Source: Saprospiraceae bacterium
GTDB taxonomy: Bacteria > Bacteroidota > Bacteroidia > Chitinophagales > Saprospiraceae
Direction: 5' to 3'
Assembly: GCA_016722285.1 (NCBI GenBank)
Contig: JADKGI010000005.1
Location: 62,001-126,000 of the forward strand
DNA length: 64,000 nucleotides
In this document: positions 10,601 to 18,253 of the stretch, in pieces
Position numbering within the stretch: the first letter of the stretch is position 1
Layout: each line of letters begins with the position of its first letter
Position numbers and translations under genes: made by a program
The notes under the pieces: generated by a model
Databases searched by the model: none
Told to the model about the DNA's origin: nothing
The model's input: the letters and a program-made list of their open reading frames with translations, nothing else

Positions 10601-12802
10601 ACAAATTATATTCTAACCCAAAGTGGAACCCAGGTAGCTACATGTTTTGACAATATTAAGAATGGAGATGAAACAGGTGTTGATTGCGGAGGCTCATGCG
10701 CCCCTTGTGGAAGCTGCATCACCATAGTAGTAGAGATAAAAACAGATCAGTACCCCACTGAAATATCATGGAATATTAAGAATGCTTTGGGAGTCATCGT
10801 AGGTAATGGCGGGAGCTATACAGCTCCATATGCAGTAAATAACAGTACTTTTTGTTTACCTTCTGGATGCTATACCTTTAATATTAATGATACTTACGGG
10901 GATGGAATTATTTCACCCGGTTATTTTAAAGTTAGTCAGGGTACTAATGTTGTTGTTAGCAACGTACCATATTCAACATCAAAGACCATAAACTTTTGTT
11001 TGAGTACCAGTTCCGGACCTACCTGTAATGATGGTATCCAGAATGGTAATGAGACAGGCATTGATTGCGGGGGCTCATGTACTCCATGTCCTACTTGTAG
11101 TGATGGCATCAAAAACGGCAACGAGACCGGCATAGATTGTGGCGGAAGTTGTGTACCATGCAGTACTTGCAATGATGGCATCAAGAATGGCAATGAGACA
11201 GGCATTGATTGCGGAGGCTCATGTACTCCATGTCCCACATGTAGTGATGGCATCAAAAATGGCAACGAGACTGGCATAGATTGTGGCGGAAGTTGTGTAC
11301 CGTGCAGTACTTGCAATGATGGTATCAAGAATGGCAATGAGGCAGGCATTGATTGCGGAGGCTCATGTACTCCGTGTCCCACATGTAGTGATGGAATTAA
11401 AAACGGCGACGAAACCGGTGTGGATTGCGGAGGCTCATGCGCCCCTTGTGGAAGCTGTATAAATATTGTGGTGGAGATTAAAACAGATCAATACCCCACT
11501 GAAATATCCTGGAATATTAAAAATTCTGCAGGGACTATAGTGGCAAATGGGGGAAACTATACATTGAGTTACTCTACAAATACACACGCATATTGTTTAC
11601 CATCTGGATGTTATACATTTAATATAACTGATGCATATGGAGACGGTATTCTTTCTCCTGGTTATTTTAAAGTAATGCAAGGAAGTACTACTGTTGTGAA
11701 TAATACCATATATACTACATCAAAAACTATAAATTTCTGCTTAGGACCAGGCGTTGAACCCACCTGTAGTGATGGGATAAAGAATGGAACTGAAACAGGT
11801 GTCGATTGTGGAGGATCTTGTTCGCCATGTCCAACCTGTAGTGACGGAATAAAGAATGGAAATGAGACTGGTATTGATTGTGGAGGAAGTTGTGCTCCAT
11901 GCAGTACCTGCAATGACGGAATAAAGAATGGTAATGAGATAGGCATTGATTGCGGGGGCTCATGTACTCCATGTCCTACATGTAGTGATGGCATCAAAAA
12001 TGGCAACGAGACCGGCATTGACTGTGGAGGGTCTTGTCCACCTTGTACCAGTGGAAGTGGCATCACAGTATTATCAGGAACTTATTTCGAAGTTGACTGG
12101 GAAGGTTGGATAGATGGCGGCTCAGATTGTTTCCGATATTTTGGCTCCTATTCTCCTGAAGGTAATTACTCCATAAGGATTAGAGATAATTCTGATATAG
12201 AGTCTTCAATGACTTCGCCTGTCTATAACTTAACACCTTACAATACTGTCATGGTCGAATTTAAGTTTAGGGCTGTTGATATGGATCCAGGCGAAGATTT
12301 CTGGTTAAGGTATTATAATGGTACAACATGGAGTACTGTGGCTGCTTTTATTAGCGGATCATCATTTCAAAATGATCAATTGTACACTGTTACCATTACT
12401 TTAACAGGCTCATTCCCGAGCAATGCTCAGTTTAGATTCCAATGCGATGCTTCAGAAAATGATGACCAGGTTTATATTGATGCCGTGATCATAAGTGCAA
12501 GCTCAGGATCCAACCTGGTTAATGAAGTTATATCAATAAAATCTGAAAACAATATTGTTCATAATGTACAAGCAGATTCAGGAATTTCTATTATCCCTAA
12601 CCCATCTGAAGATTTCATTAAAATAATATTGGATGACCATATTAGCAAAATTCATGTTTACAATCTTGCCGGTCAGCTGATGGCTTTGCCTAAAATAAGC
12701 GATAATAATATTCTTGACATATCAAATCTGAATACCGGGGTGTACATTATTAGTGTAGAAACAGAAGATCAAGTCTTTACCCGGCGAATAATAAAAATAT
12801 AA
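7640..12802 (+). CDS. Giant secreted M12B-like metalloprotease with BACON-like and Cys-rich repeats and a T9SS type A tail
   Basis: The 1720-residue protein starts with a signal peptide (1-20, ending IVAQQ). After a propeptide-like region comes the metzincin motif HEFGHLFGSQH (about residue 350) with a Met-turn TIMSYCH about 45 residues later. Next are a CLPSGCYTF/DTYGDG module, five 90-residue BACON-like repeats (about 553-995), eleven short Cys repeats of the form CxDGIxNGxETGxDCGGSCxPC, two more CLPSGCYTF modules, a MAM/jelly-roll-like segment (about 1475-1610), and a C-terminal domain with SIIPNPSEDF, IHVYNLAGQL and GVYIISVETE, typical of T9SS type A sorting. It should be exported by Sec, carried across the outer membrane by T9SS, and shed or anchored. 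BACON domains are thought to bind glycans or mucin. A strong terminator follows. Confidence 0.93.
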   Translation: MKRCYLFFYLFWIVPGSIVAQQSLLKPNALVISAREKSQQIKTDIFRISTERSGLKVPSDIKSYSLLSIDKEAVRNLSSSKSSFISLSIPQSGRNEITLDLVEVNPLAEDFILRAAPSMKIMPVIHGKHYRGVVHGDDKSVAAISIFDDEIMGMISSPSAEGNLVIGKLENSDQHIIYQDDQTADKRKAACSTVDDMQNYTDDELRGVHTGTRALTDCVRLYLEVDYDIFVNKGNSVLGVNNYIAAVFNQVSTLYANEQLNTVVSEVVVWTQASPYNATSSDGMLTAFGNNRQGFNGDLAMLLSYKVGGGIAWVNGFCRSNPDYSMSYAGIQSSYQNVPTYSWTVEVCAHEFGHLFGSQHTHACVWNGNNTAIDGCSTPEGSCPNPGLPSAAVGGTIMSYCHLTSVGIKFSNGFGPQPGNIMRSKVTTATCLQPCSGSGGGGGTQCTDNVLTMELRTDTYANETTWEVKNSAGTIAYSGGPYTSSNTLYNISMCLPSGCYTFTIKDTYGDGICCAYGSGSYTIKQGSTSLITGGQFGATETKSFCTSGGSSNLSLSTNSGSTGSSSGSASVGVTSNVSWTAVSNATSWCTVSPGSGSNNGTLAVSYLTNSSTSSRSATITVSGGGLSASYVLTQSGSTPSPTLSLSTNSGSAGSSSGSASVGVTSNVSWTAVSNATSWCTVSPGSGSNNGTLTITYQANSSTSARSAIIVVSGGGLSASYVLTQSGSTPSPTLSLSTNGGSAGSSSGSASVGVTSNVSWAAVSNATSWCTVSPGSGSNNGTLTVIYQTNSSTSARSATMTVSGGGLSASYILTQSGSTPSPTLSLSTNGGSAGSSSGSASVGVNSNVSWTAVSNATSWCTISPGSGSNNGNLAVTYQTNNSTSARSAIIVVSGGGLSASYILTQSGSTPSPTLALSTNSGSAGSSSGSASVGVTSNVSWTAASNSTSWCTVSPGSGSNNGTLTVTYQTNSSTSARSATITVSGGGLSTNYILTQSGTQVATCFDNIKNGDETGVDCGGSCAPCGSCITIVVEIKTDQYPTEISWNIKNALGVIVGNGGSYTAPYAVNNSTFCLPSGCYTFNINDTYGDGIISPGYFKVSQGTNVVVSNVPYSTSKTINFCLSTSSGPTCNDGIQNGNETGIDCGGSCTPCPTCSDGIKNGNETGIDCGGSCVPCSTCNDGIKNGNETGIDCGGSCTPCPTCSDGIKNGNETGIDCGGSCVPCSTCNDGIKNGNEAGIDCGGSCTPCPTCSDGIKNGDETGVDCGGSCAPCGSCINIVVEIKTDQYPTEISWNIKNSAGTIVANGGNYTLSYSTNTHAYCLPSGCYTFNITDAYGDGILSPGYFKVMQGSTTVVNNTIYTTSKTINFCLGPGVEPTCSDGIKNGTETGVDCGGSCSPCPTCSDGIKNGNETGIDCGGSCAPCSTCNDGIKNGNEIGIDCGGSCTPCPTCSDGIKNGNETGIDCGGSCPPCTSGSGITVLSGTYFEVDWEGWIDGGSDCFRYFGSYSPEGNYSIRIRDNSDIESSMTSPVYNLTPYNTVMVEFKFRAVDMDPGEDFWLRYYNGTTWSTVAAFISGSSFQNDQLYTVTITLTGSFPSNAQFRFQCDASENDDQVYIDAVIISASSGSNLVNEVISIKSENNIVHNVQADSGISIIPNPSEDFIKIILDDHISKIHVYNLAGQLMALPKISDNNILDISNLNTGVYIISVETEDQVFTRRIIKI
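9296..10645 (+). repeat. Five tandem 270-bp BACON-like coding repeats
   Basis: Five copies begin at about 9296, 9566, 9836, 10106 and 10376, each exactly 270 bases. Each encodes LSLSTNxGSxGSSSG, SNVSWTAVSNATSWC, VSPGSGSNNG and a final LTQSG. The copies are nearly identical at the DNA level, which points to recent duplication or gene conversion and makes copy-number change by slippage or recombination likely. The long antisense open frames here are by-products of this repetition. Confidence 0.95.
10640..12048 (+). repeat. Eleven Cys-rich repeats (CxDG..NG.ETG.DCGGSC) alternating with CLPSGCYTF modules
   Basis: One copy lies near 10643-10710, six in tandem at about 11023-11448 and four at about 11764-12048. 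Each codes for 22-23 residues with four cysteines (CNDGIKNGNETG then DCGGSCTPCP). Copies ending TPCP and VPC alternate, so the duplication unit is probably a pair of repeats. Between the blocks lie two copies of a module containing EIKTDQYPTEISWNIKN and CLPSGCYTF. Disulfides within each repeat are likely, consistent with an extracellular stalk. Confidence 0.9.
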
Positions 12803-12821
12803 GATTGAATTTTTGAGTTAG

Positions 12822-12861
12822 AAAGGCTTTCTTCATCATACTGAAGGAAGCCTTTTTTTTT
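12822..12861 (+). terminator. Rho-independent terminator of the giant protease gene
   Basis: The arms at 12822-12835 and 12842-12855 pair over 14 positions with one mismatch around a six-base loop. An uninterrupted T-run follows from 12853. It starts 20 bases after the stop codon. Confidence 0.92.
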
Positions 12862-13180
12862 AATTGGATTTTGCCATGACCTGAGATAAGAACCTAATAA
12901 AATTCTATAGATACATTTGCAGCGATGTAAAACAATATTGATTTACTTTTGATTTTAAAGCATTGAATATATTTTAGCATCTGATTTAAATATAAGCTTC
13001 ATTATTTTTTTTTGGCTAGAAAGCAGATAATTTATACATTACCTAATTTTTGAAAATCTGGTAATTTTCCTTATAATCAAAGTTTACATTTATTAACAAA
13101 ATGCTGCAATTTTCTTGCTTTATAATAGTGGTAATTAAACCGGTCAATGTTATGTGTTTTAAAATTTATAGACTAATCGA

Positions 13181-14110
13181 ATGAATTCAATTAGTTCAGA
13201 TGTTCAGAAAAAAGGGATATTGTATATGCTTACGGCTTCATTTTGTTTTGCCCTGACTGGGGCATGTGCAAGGTGGCTGAGAGATGATATCAATCCGATA
13301 GAACTGGTTTTGTTTAGAAATATTATCGGAGTGATTTTTATTTTGTATTCTATCAGACTTTCACCTGTTAAACAGAAAGGTGGAAAACCCTGGTTACTGA
13401 TATTTAGGGGCGTTATAGGGACATTGGCACTGTACTCTTTTTTTTATGGTATCTCAAAAATAGGTTTGGCTATAGCTATCACCTACCAACAATCTTACCC
13501 GGTTTTTCTGGCGCTGTTTGCAGCTTACTTTTTAGGCGAAAAACTTATTGGTCGCGAATGGGTGGCTATAGTAACCGGCTTTGTTGGTATATGTCTGATA
13601 TTTTTACCATCTGTTGATACTTCCTTACTTACAGTCAAACACCATACGATAGGTCTTTCAAATGCATTGATGACGGGAATGGCATACCTAAGTATAAGGG
13701 GACTGAGTGAAATTTATGATCAAAGGTCAATTATCCTTTCTTTTATGTTGTCTGGTATTATATTACCGGTGATATCACTTTTTATCGGCCAATTAATTGA
13801 ACCCGGACATTTCGACTTCATCATAAATACATTTGATGTGCCTAGATTGGAACATTATCCAGTAATCCTTTTATTAGGTTTGGCAGCGTTGGTTGGTCAG
13901 ATTTACCTAACTAAGGCATTCTCCTACCAAAAGACAGGAATTATTGCTGCTGTCGGCTATTCCAACATTGTTTTTTCTATTATTTTTGGGACATTGCTTG
14001 GAGATGCTTTTCCGGATTTGTTGCGAATTACCGGAATTTTTCTAATAATAATTTGTGGCGTTCTGATTAGTTTTAGTCCTCAGAAATTAAAGAAATTGAT
14101 AAGGAGATAA
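13181..14110 (+). CDS. EamA/DMT-family transporter
   Basis: The 309-residue protein is almost entirely membrane helices. It forms two homologous five-helix halves (about 12-145 and 160-300), the ten-helix fold of the drug/metabolite transporter superfamily. Family hallmarks include the first-helix region MLTASFCFALTGACARWL, the end of the first half GEKLIGREWVAIVTGFVGICLI, and the second-half counterpart near the C-terminus. Members export or import small metabolites, and the substrate cannot be deduced. It stands alone, converging on the propeller protein gene with a hairpin repeat between them. Confidence 0.88.
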   Translation: MNSISSDVQKKGILYMLTASFCFALTGACARWLRDDINPIELVLFRNIIGVIFILYSIRLSPVKQKGGKPWLLIFRGVIGTLALYSFFYGISKIGLAIAITYQQSYPVFLALFAAYFLGEKLIGREWVAIVTGFVGICLIFLPSVDTSLLTVKHHTIGLSNALMTGMAYLSIRGLSEIYDQRSIILSFMLSGIILPVISLFIGQLIEPGHFDFIINTFDVPRLEHYPVILLLGLAALVGQIYLTKAFSYQKTGIIAAVGYSNIVFSIIFGTLLGDAFPDLLRITGIFLIIICGVLISFSPQKLKKLIRR

Positions 14111-14230
14111 CCATTCAAATAAATGACAGCAATAATGAACATTTTAAAAATTAATATTAGTTTAAATTTATATTTATAATAAATTGATATTCAAAAGTAT
14201 ATAATCTGTAAAGGTATAAATAATATTATA

Positions 14231-14400
14231 ATTGAGTCCACTTCGAAAAGGCAAAAATAAAGAATGTCCACAAGGTCTCTAAGTCTCAAAGGTTCACAAA
14301 GGATTGAATATCACTTTTTAAAATTCGTTATTCTTTGCGACTCATAGTGTTTTGTGTTTCTTTGTGGCAAAAAATAAACTTTTCGGAGTAGTCTCATAAT
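14231..14400. repeat. 170-bp imperfect inverted repeat (hairpin element) between convergent genes
   Basis: The outer ends 14231-14250 and 14379-14400 are inverted copies, sharing CGAAAAG and a nearby GAG..C.ACT pattern. The inner arms also pair: CCACAAGGTCTCTAAG... near 14268 with the complement of TTCTTTGCGACTCATAG near 14331. The whole could fold into one long imperfect hairpin. There is no open frame. It lies between two convergent genes and could serve both as a bidirectional terminator. It resembles the non-autonomous palindromic repeats scattered in many Bacteroidota genomes, but only one copy is in this window. Confidence 0.65.
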
Positions 14401-14403
14401 TGA

Positions 14404-17400
14404 TTATCTGCTAATAAATATATCGCCTGTCAAATACTCTGTTTTATTTTCCGGTGTTACAATCTTTAAAATAAATACTACTACCTGGTTTTGGAGATTA
14501 AAATTTTCTGATCCGGGATTCCAGCATACTTCCGTTCCTTCACCTTTATATAAAAGGTTGCCCCATCTGTCAAATATTTGAAGCACCTGATTGGTAACAC
14601 ATTCTAATGCGGGGCTACACCAGACATCATTCATTCCATCATCATTTGGTGTGACGATGTTCGGCAAGACGATAGTACAATGATCATTAACTTCAATGGT
14701 AACACATGCTTCGGAAGTACATTCATTGCTGCTTCCGGTGACACAATATGTTGTAGTAAGCCTGGGAGAAGCGATAGGGGAAGCACAGTCAGAGCAGCTT
14801 AGACTTTCAGCAGGTCTCCAGACAAATTTATCGGCACCTGAAATGCTAAGTGTCAGGCTTTCCCCTTTTTGAATAGTGGCTGGGGGATTAGCTTTCAATA
14901 CAGGCCTTGGTTTTACAATAACAAATGCAGAAACGCTATCTCTGCACCCGTTTAGATTTGCTATGATGGTATATTTTGTATTTACTTTGGGTCTTACGGT
15001 AATGGAGGATACTGTTTGCCCGTTGCTCCACAATAATAAGCCTTGGGCAGTAGTGCTAAGTTTTATATTTTCACCAAAACAAATTGTATCGGCCCCATTT
15101 AGATTGATGTTTGGTTTTTGACCAACTGAAACAGTTACTGTTTTTGAGGCTGTACAATTTAGTGAATCGGTCACAGTGAGTAAATAATCTCCACCGTGAT
15201 TAACAGTGGCATTCAGAATTTGTGGATTTTGCATTGAGCTGTTAAATCCCATAGGACCACTCCATACATAAGATTTACCTTGGGCAGATGTCAATAGAAT
15301 CGTGTCCCCGATGCATACCGGAATGTTTGATAAGGTTATAATTGATGGTAAAGCGGATATGGTTACAAGGGTAGATGCTGATGAAGTACATTGATTCTGA
15401 CCGGTGACAGTGACGATGTATGTTCCAGAATTCATTAACGAAGCGTTATTTAATGTTGGATTTTGAGACAGGGTGTTGAACCCCCCCGGACCAGACCATG
15501 AAAATGTATTTCCGCCCGATGAAGAGAGCATTATTTGACTTCCGTCACAAAGTGGTCCATTTGATGATGCGAGTGCATTTGGTGCCGGATTAATTGCAAC
15601 AATTATTGCTGATGTGTTGCTGCAATTATTGTCATCAGTAATTGAAAGTATATAGGTTCCGGCATGTAGCGTATCGGAATTAGGGATGATCGGATTTTGG
15701 ACTATACTAGTAAATCCATTTGGCCCGGTCCAAATATATGTTTTGGCCTGTGATGACATAAGAGAAATTTGTTTTCCCGCACATATTGGACTATTTGATG
15801 CAGGTGATGCAATGGGAAGATTTAATATAATCAATGATGTGGATGACGACGATGTACACCCATTAGATTCTGTCACTGTCACCGTATAACTTCCCGATTG
15901 TGCAGGTTGTGATGAGATGATTATGGGGTTTTGGGAAGTACTGCTGAAACCATTAGGACCTGACCAGAGATAAGAGCTGCCTATGCCAGAGGATAAATTG
16001 ACCTGACCTCCAATGCAAACAGGGCTATTGGAAGATATAGAGACTATTGGTTGTGCATTGGCAGAGATTGTTTCCTGATATAGAGAAGTACAATTATTAA
16101 GGTCAGTTATTGTCACAGTATATGTTCCGGTATTGATCGGCATGACCTCATTTATGACCGGATTTTGTGCCGAACTCATGAATCCGGCAGGCCCAGACCA
16201 CGAATATGAATTGCCACCTGATGCTGATAGTTGCAGTTGATTCCCTAAGCAAACCGGGTTGTTGGATGAAACTGTAGCTGCCGGGAGTGGGTTGATGACT
16301 ACCCTTGTGGAAATGGTATCGGTACAGCCGGTTACATCCGTCACTGTGACAGTATAGGTGCCGCTATTAAATAACAAAGCGTTTGGTATGATTGCATTTG
16401 GTTCACTGAATGTGTACCCATTGGGACCTGACCATTTGTAAGAAACGCCTCCTGAAGCTGCCAGATTTAAAGGTTTTCCTGAACAAACAGGACTGTTATT
16501 GAAAGAGATTTTAGCAAATTTATCAGGACATGGGGAGAATTTGGCAATTATACCATCTTCATTACCTCCTCCGAATGTGATTTGTGCTGCACCGGGAGTA
16601 AACAGGTTAGTGCTTCCTTCGGTTTTTCCACAAATATAAACACCATTATTTCCATCTAAGACTAAGCCATATCCAAAATCATTGGATGATCCACCGTAGT
16701 ATGTTGACCAGACTCTTTTACCGGATATATCAAACTTCGAAAGAAATATATCACTTCCCCCAGCATTTGATGCCTGCCATGTGTTTGGAGTTGAAATTTT
16801 ATCCGGTGATTGGCTGTGCCCTGTCATGTATATCCCATCATCTGATCCTACTCTCAATCTGTAACCGGAATCATAATTGCTGCCACCGAAGTATGTACCC
16901 CAAATGCGGTGGCCATCTGAATCTAAATAGACCAACATGGCATCAAAGTCCCCACTGAGAGCATTTTGGTATGATCCAGGTGTGCTTATAGCGTTCGGCG
17001 AATTGGAGGACCCACTTAAGAATATTTTTCCATCTGAGGCTACAACCAATGCATCACCATATTCATCTTTGCTGCCACCATAGTAAGTCATCCAAAGCCG
17101 GCTACCAGCAGAAGTAAATTTTCCGATAAATGCATCAGATGTTGATCCGCCATAGGTGCTCTGATGCGAACCTACACTTGAAAAGTTACTAACTGATGAA
17201 GTCGATCCTGATAATATTATGTTGTTTGCCCCATCTGTTTCTACCTGTAATCCTCGATCAAATCCGGTATTTCCATAATAAGTCGCCCAGATTAATAGCG
17301 CGTTTGTATCAAACTTAGCCAGGATGACATCTTCTTTATCGCTATAATTTGTTTGAAATGCTCCAGGTGTGGCAATACCGCCAGCGGAGTAAGTCCATCC

Positions 17401-17946
17401 TGTAATGATGACATTTCCTGCATTATCCACATCCACGTCATTAGCAGAATCATAAGCATCACCTCCATAATATGTTCCCCAAATCCTATTGCCATTTGTA
17501 CTGAATTTTGCAACAAATATATCACCGCCACCTATATTAGCCGATTTGTGGGTACCTAAAGTAGCTATACCATTGGAAGAAAAAGTCGAACCTGTTATGT
17601 AAATGTTTCCTTGCGCATCCAGATCTATGCTTTGTCCAATATCATCGGCTGTACCACCGTAATAAGTCGCCCATATTTTTTTTCCATCACCGGCATATTT
17701 TGCAATAAATACATCAGTTAAGCCGGCATTTGCGGATTGATAACTTCCCGGTGTAGATATTGAGCCTGAGCTCTTCGTACTACCGATGACATAAATGTTG
17801 CCACTTTTATCTATTGCCATGTCACGGAATGCATCAGACTGATTACCACCATGGTATGTGGCCCATCTGAGATCCGGCACGGGTTGCGAAAATAAACATA
17901 AAGAAAATAAAATAAGGACGAAAAACGGAGCAACTACTTTTAACAC
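14404..17946 (-). CDS. Secreted SBBP beta-propeller / Ig-like repeat protein with T9SS type B tail
   Basis: The 1180-residue protein begins with a signal peptide (1-20, LFSQP). Residues about 25-475 hold seven blades with the pattern W-x-TYYGG...D...D..GN.Y..G.T, the SBBP (seven-bladed beta-propeller) repeat. Residues about 480-985 hold six Ig/PKD-like repeats, each with SNSPVCxG and WSGPxGF. Two more divergent Ig-like segments follow. The last about 90 residues (IVTPNDDGMNDVW, IFDRWGNLLYKG, ending TGDIFISR) are the gliding-motility-associated C-terminal domain, a type B T9SS signal. It should be a surface-exposed or secreted adhesin-like protein. There is no catalytic motif, and partners are unknown. 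Confidence 0.93.
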   Translation of the reverse strand: MLKVVAPFFVLILFSLCLFSQPVPDLRWATYHGGNQSDAFRDMAIDKSGNIYVIGSTKSSGSISTPGSYQSANAGLTDVFIAKYAGDGKKIWATYYGGTADDIGQSIDLDAQGNIYITGSTFSSNGIATLGTHKSANIGGGDIFVAKFSTNGNRIWGTYYGGDAYDSANDVDVDNAGNVIITGWTYSAGGIATPGAFQTNYSDKEDVILAKFDTNALLIWATYYGNTGFDRGLQVETDGANNIILSGSTSSVSNFSSVGSHQSTYGGSTSDAFIGKFTSAGSRLWMTYYGGSKDEYGDALVVASDGKIFLSGSSNSPNAISTPGSYQNALSGDFDAMLVYLDSDGHRIWGTYFGGSNYDSGYRLRVGSDDGIYMTGHSQSPDKISTPNTWQASNAGGSDIFLSKFDISGKRVWSTYYGGSSNDFGYGLVLDGNNGVYICGKTEGSTNLFTPGAAQITFGGGNEDGIIAKFSPCPDKFAKISFNNSPVCSGKPLNLAASGGVSYKWSGPNGYTFSEPNAIIPNALLFNSGTYTVTVTDVTGCTDTISTRVVINPLPAATVSSNNPVCLGNQLQLSASGGNSYSWSGPAGFMSSAQNPVINEVMPINTGTYTVTITDLNNCTSLYQETISANAQPIVSISSNSPVCIGGQVNLSSGIGSSYLWSGPNGFSSTSQNPIIISSQPAQSGSYTVTVTESNGCTSSSSTSLIILNLPIASPASNSPICAGKQISLMSSQAKTYIWTGPNGFTSIVQNPIIPNSDTLHAGTYILSITDDNNCSNTSAIIVAINPAPNALASSNGPLCDGSQIMLSSSGGNTFSWSGPGGFNTLSQNPTLNNASLMNSGTYIVTVTGQNQCTSSASTLVTISALPSIITLSNIPVCIGDTILLTSAQGKSYVWSGPMGFNSSMQNPQILNATVNHGGDYLLTVTDSLNCTASKTVTVSVGQKPNINLNGADTICFGENIKLSTTAQGLLLWSNGQTVSSITVRPKVNTKYTIIANLNGCRDSVSAFVIVKPRPVLKANPPATIQKGESLTLSISGADKFVWRPAESLSCSDCASPIASPRLTTTYCVTGSSNECTSEACVTIEVNDHCTIVLPNIVTPNDDGMNDVWCSPALECVTNQVLQIFDRWGNLLYKGEGTEVCWNPGSENFNLQNQVVVFILKIVTPENKTEYLTGDIFISR

Positions 17947-17998
17947 AAGTTAAATTTAAACAGATTTAATATTTTTCCAATCAAAAAAGATGCAAATG

Positions 17999-18205
17999 TC
18001 ATAATCCGAAAGCAAAAATACAATAATTGATATGCTCTTCACATATTGTTATAAAACGATTTACAACCAAATGTCCCACCGGAATATTGTATTGTTTATT
18101 AATATTTTTATTTTTCCTCCATGTCCACTCAGTGAATCCGCATCCTTTATGCTTAAAGCAATCTGATATAAAGAAAATTATTTTGAACGTTTTTTCATCA
18201 AACAT
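17999..18205 (-). CDS. Possible small protein of 68 residues
   Basis: A 68-codon frame with ATG and stop lies in the divergent gap between the propeller protein and the alkaline phosphatase gene. The sequence (TEWTWRKNKNINKQYNIP, VGHLVVNRFITICEEHI) has reasonably protein-like composition, but no family is recognised and no promoter was found. It may be chance. Confidence 0.2.
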   Translation of the reverse strand: MFDEKTFKIIFFISDCFKHKGCGFTEWTWRKNKNINKQYNIPVGHLVVNRFITICEEHINYCIFAFGL

Positions 18206-18221
18206 TTGGCAATAATTTCTA

Positions 18222-18229
18222 TATCTTTG
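18222..18229 (+). promoter_or_regulatory. Bacteroidota -7 element before the phosphatase operon
   Basis: TATCTTTG matches TAnnTTTG and lies 24 bases upstream of the phosphatase ATG. No TTG sits at the ideal 19-base spacing, so the promoter is only partly supported. Confidence 0.5.
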
Positions 18230-18253
18230 CTCACTATCAAACCAAGAATATAA

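Noticed and set aside
9296..12048. A CRISPR array
   Set aside because: The repeats are long, coding and contiguous or domain-sized; there are no short repeat-spacer units and no cas genes.
10936..12066. Antisense open frames with PPQSMPVSLPF repeats
   Set aside because: They are reverse readings of the Cys-rich DGIKNGNETG repeats.
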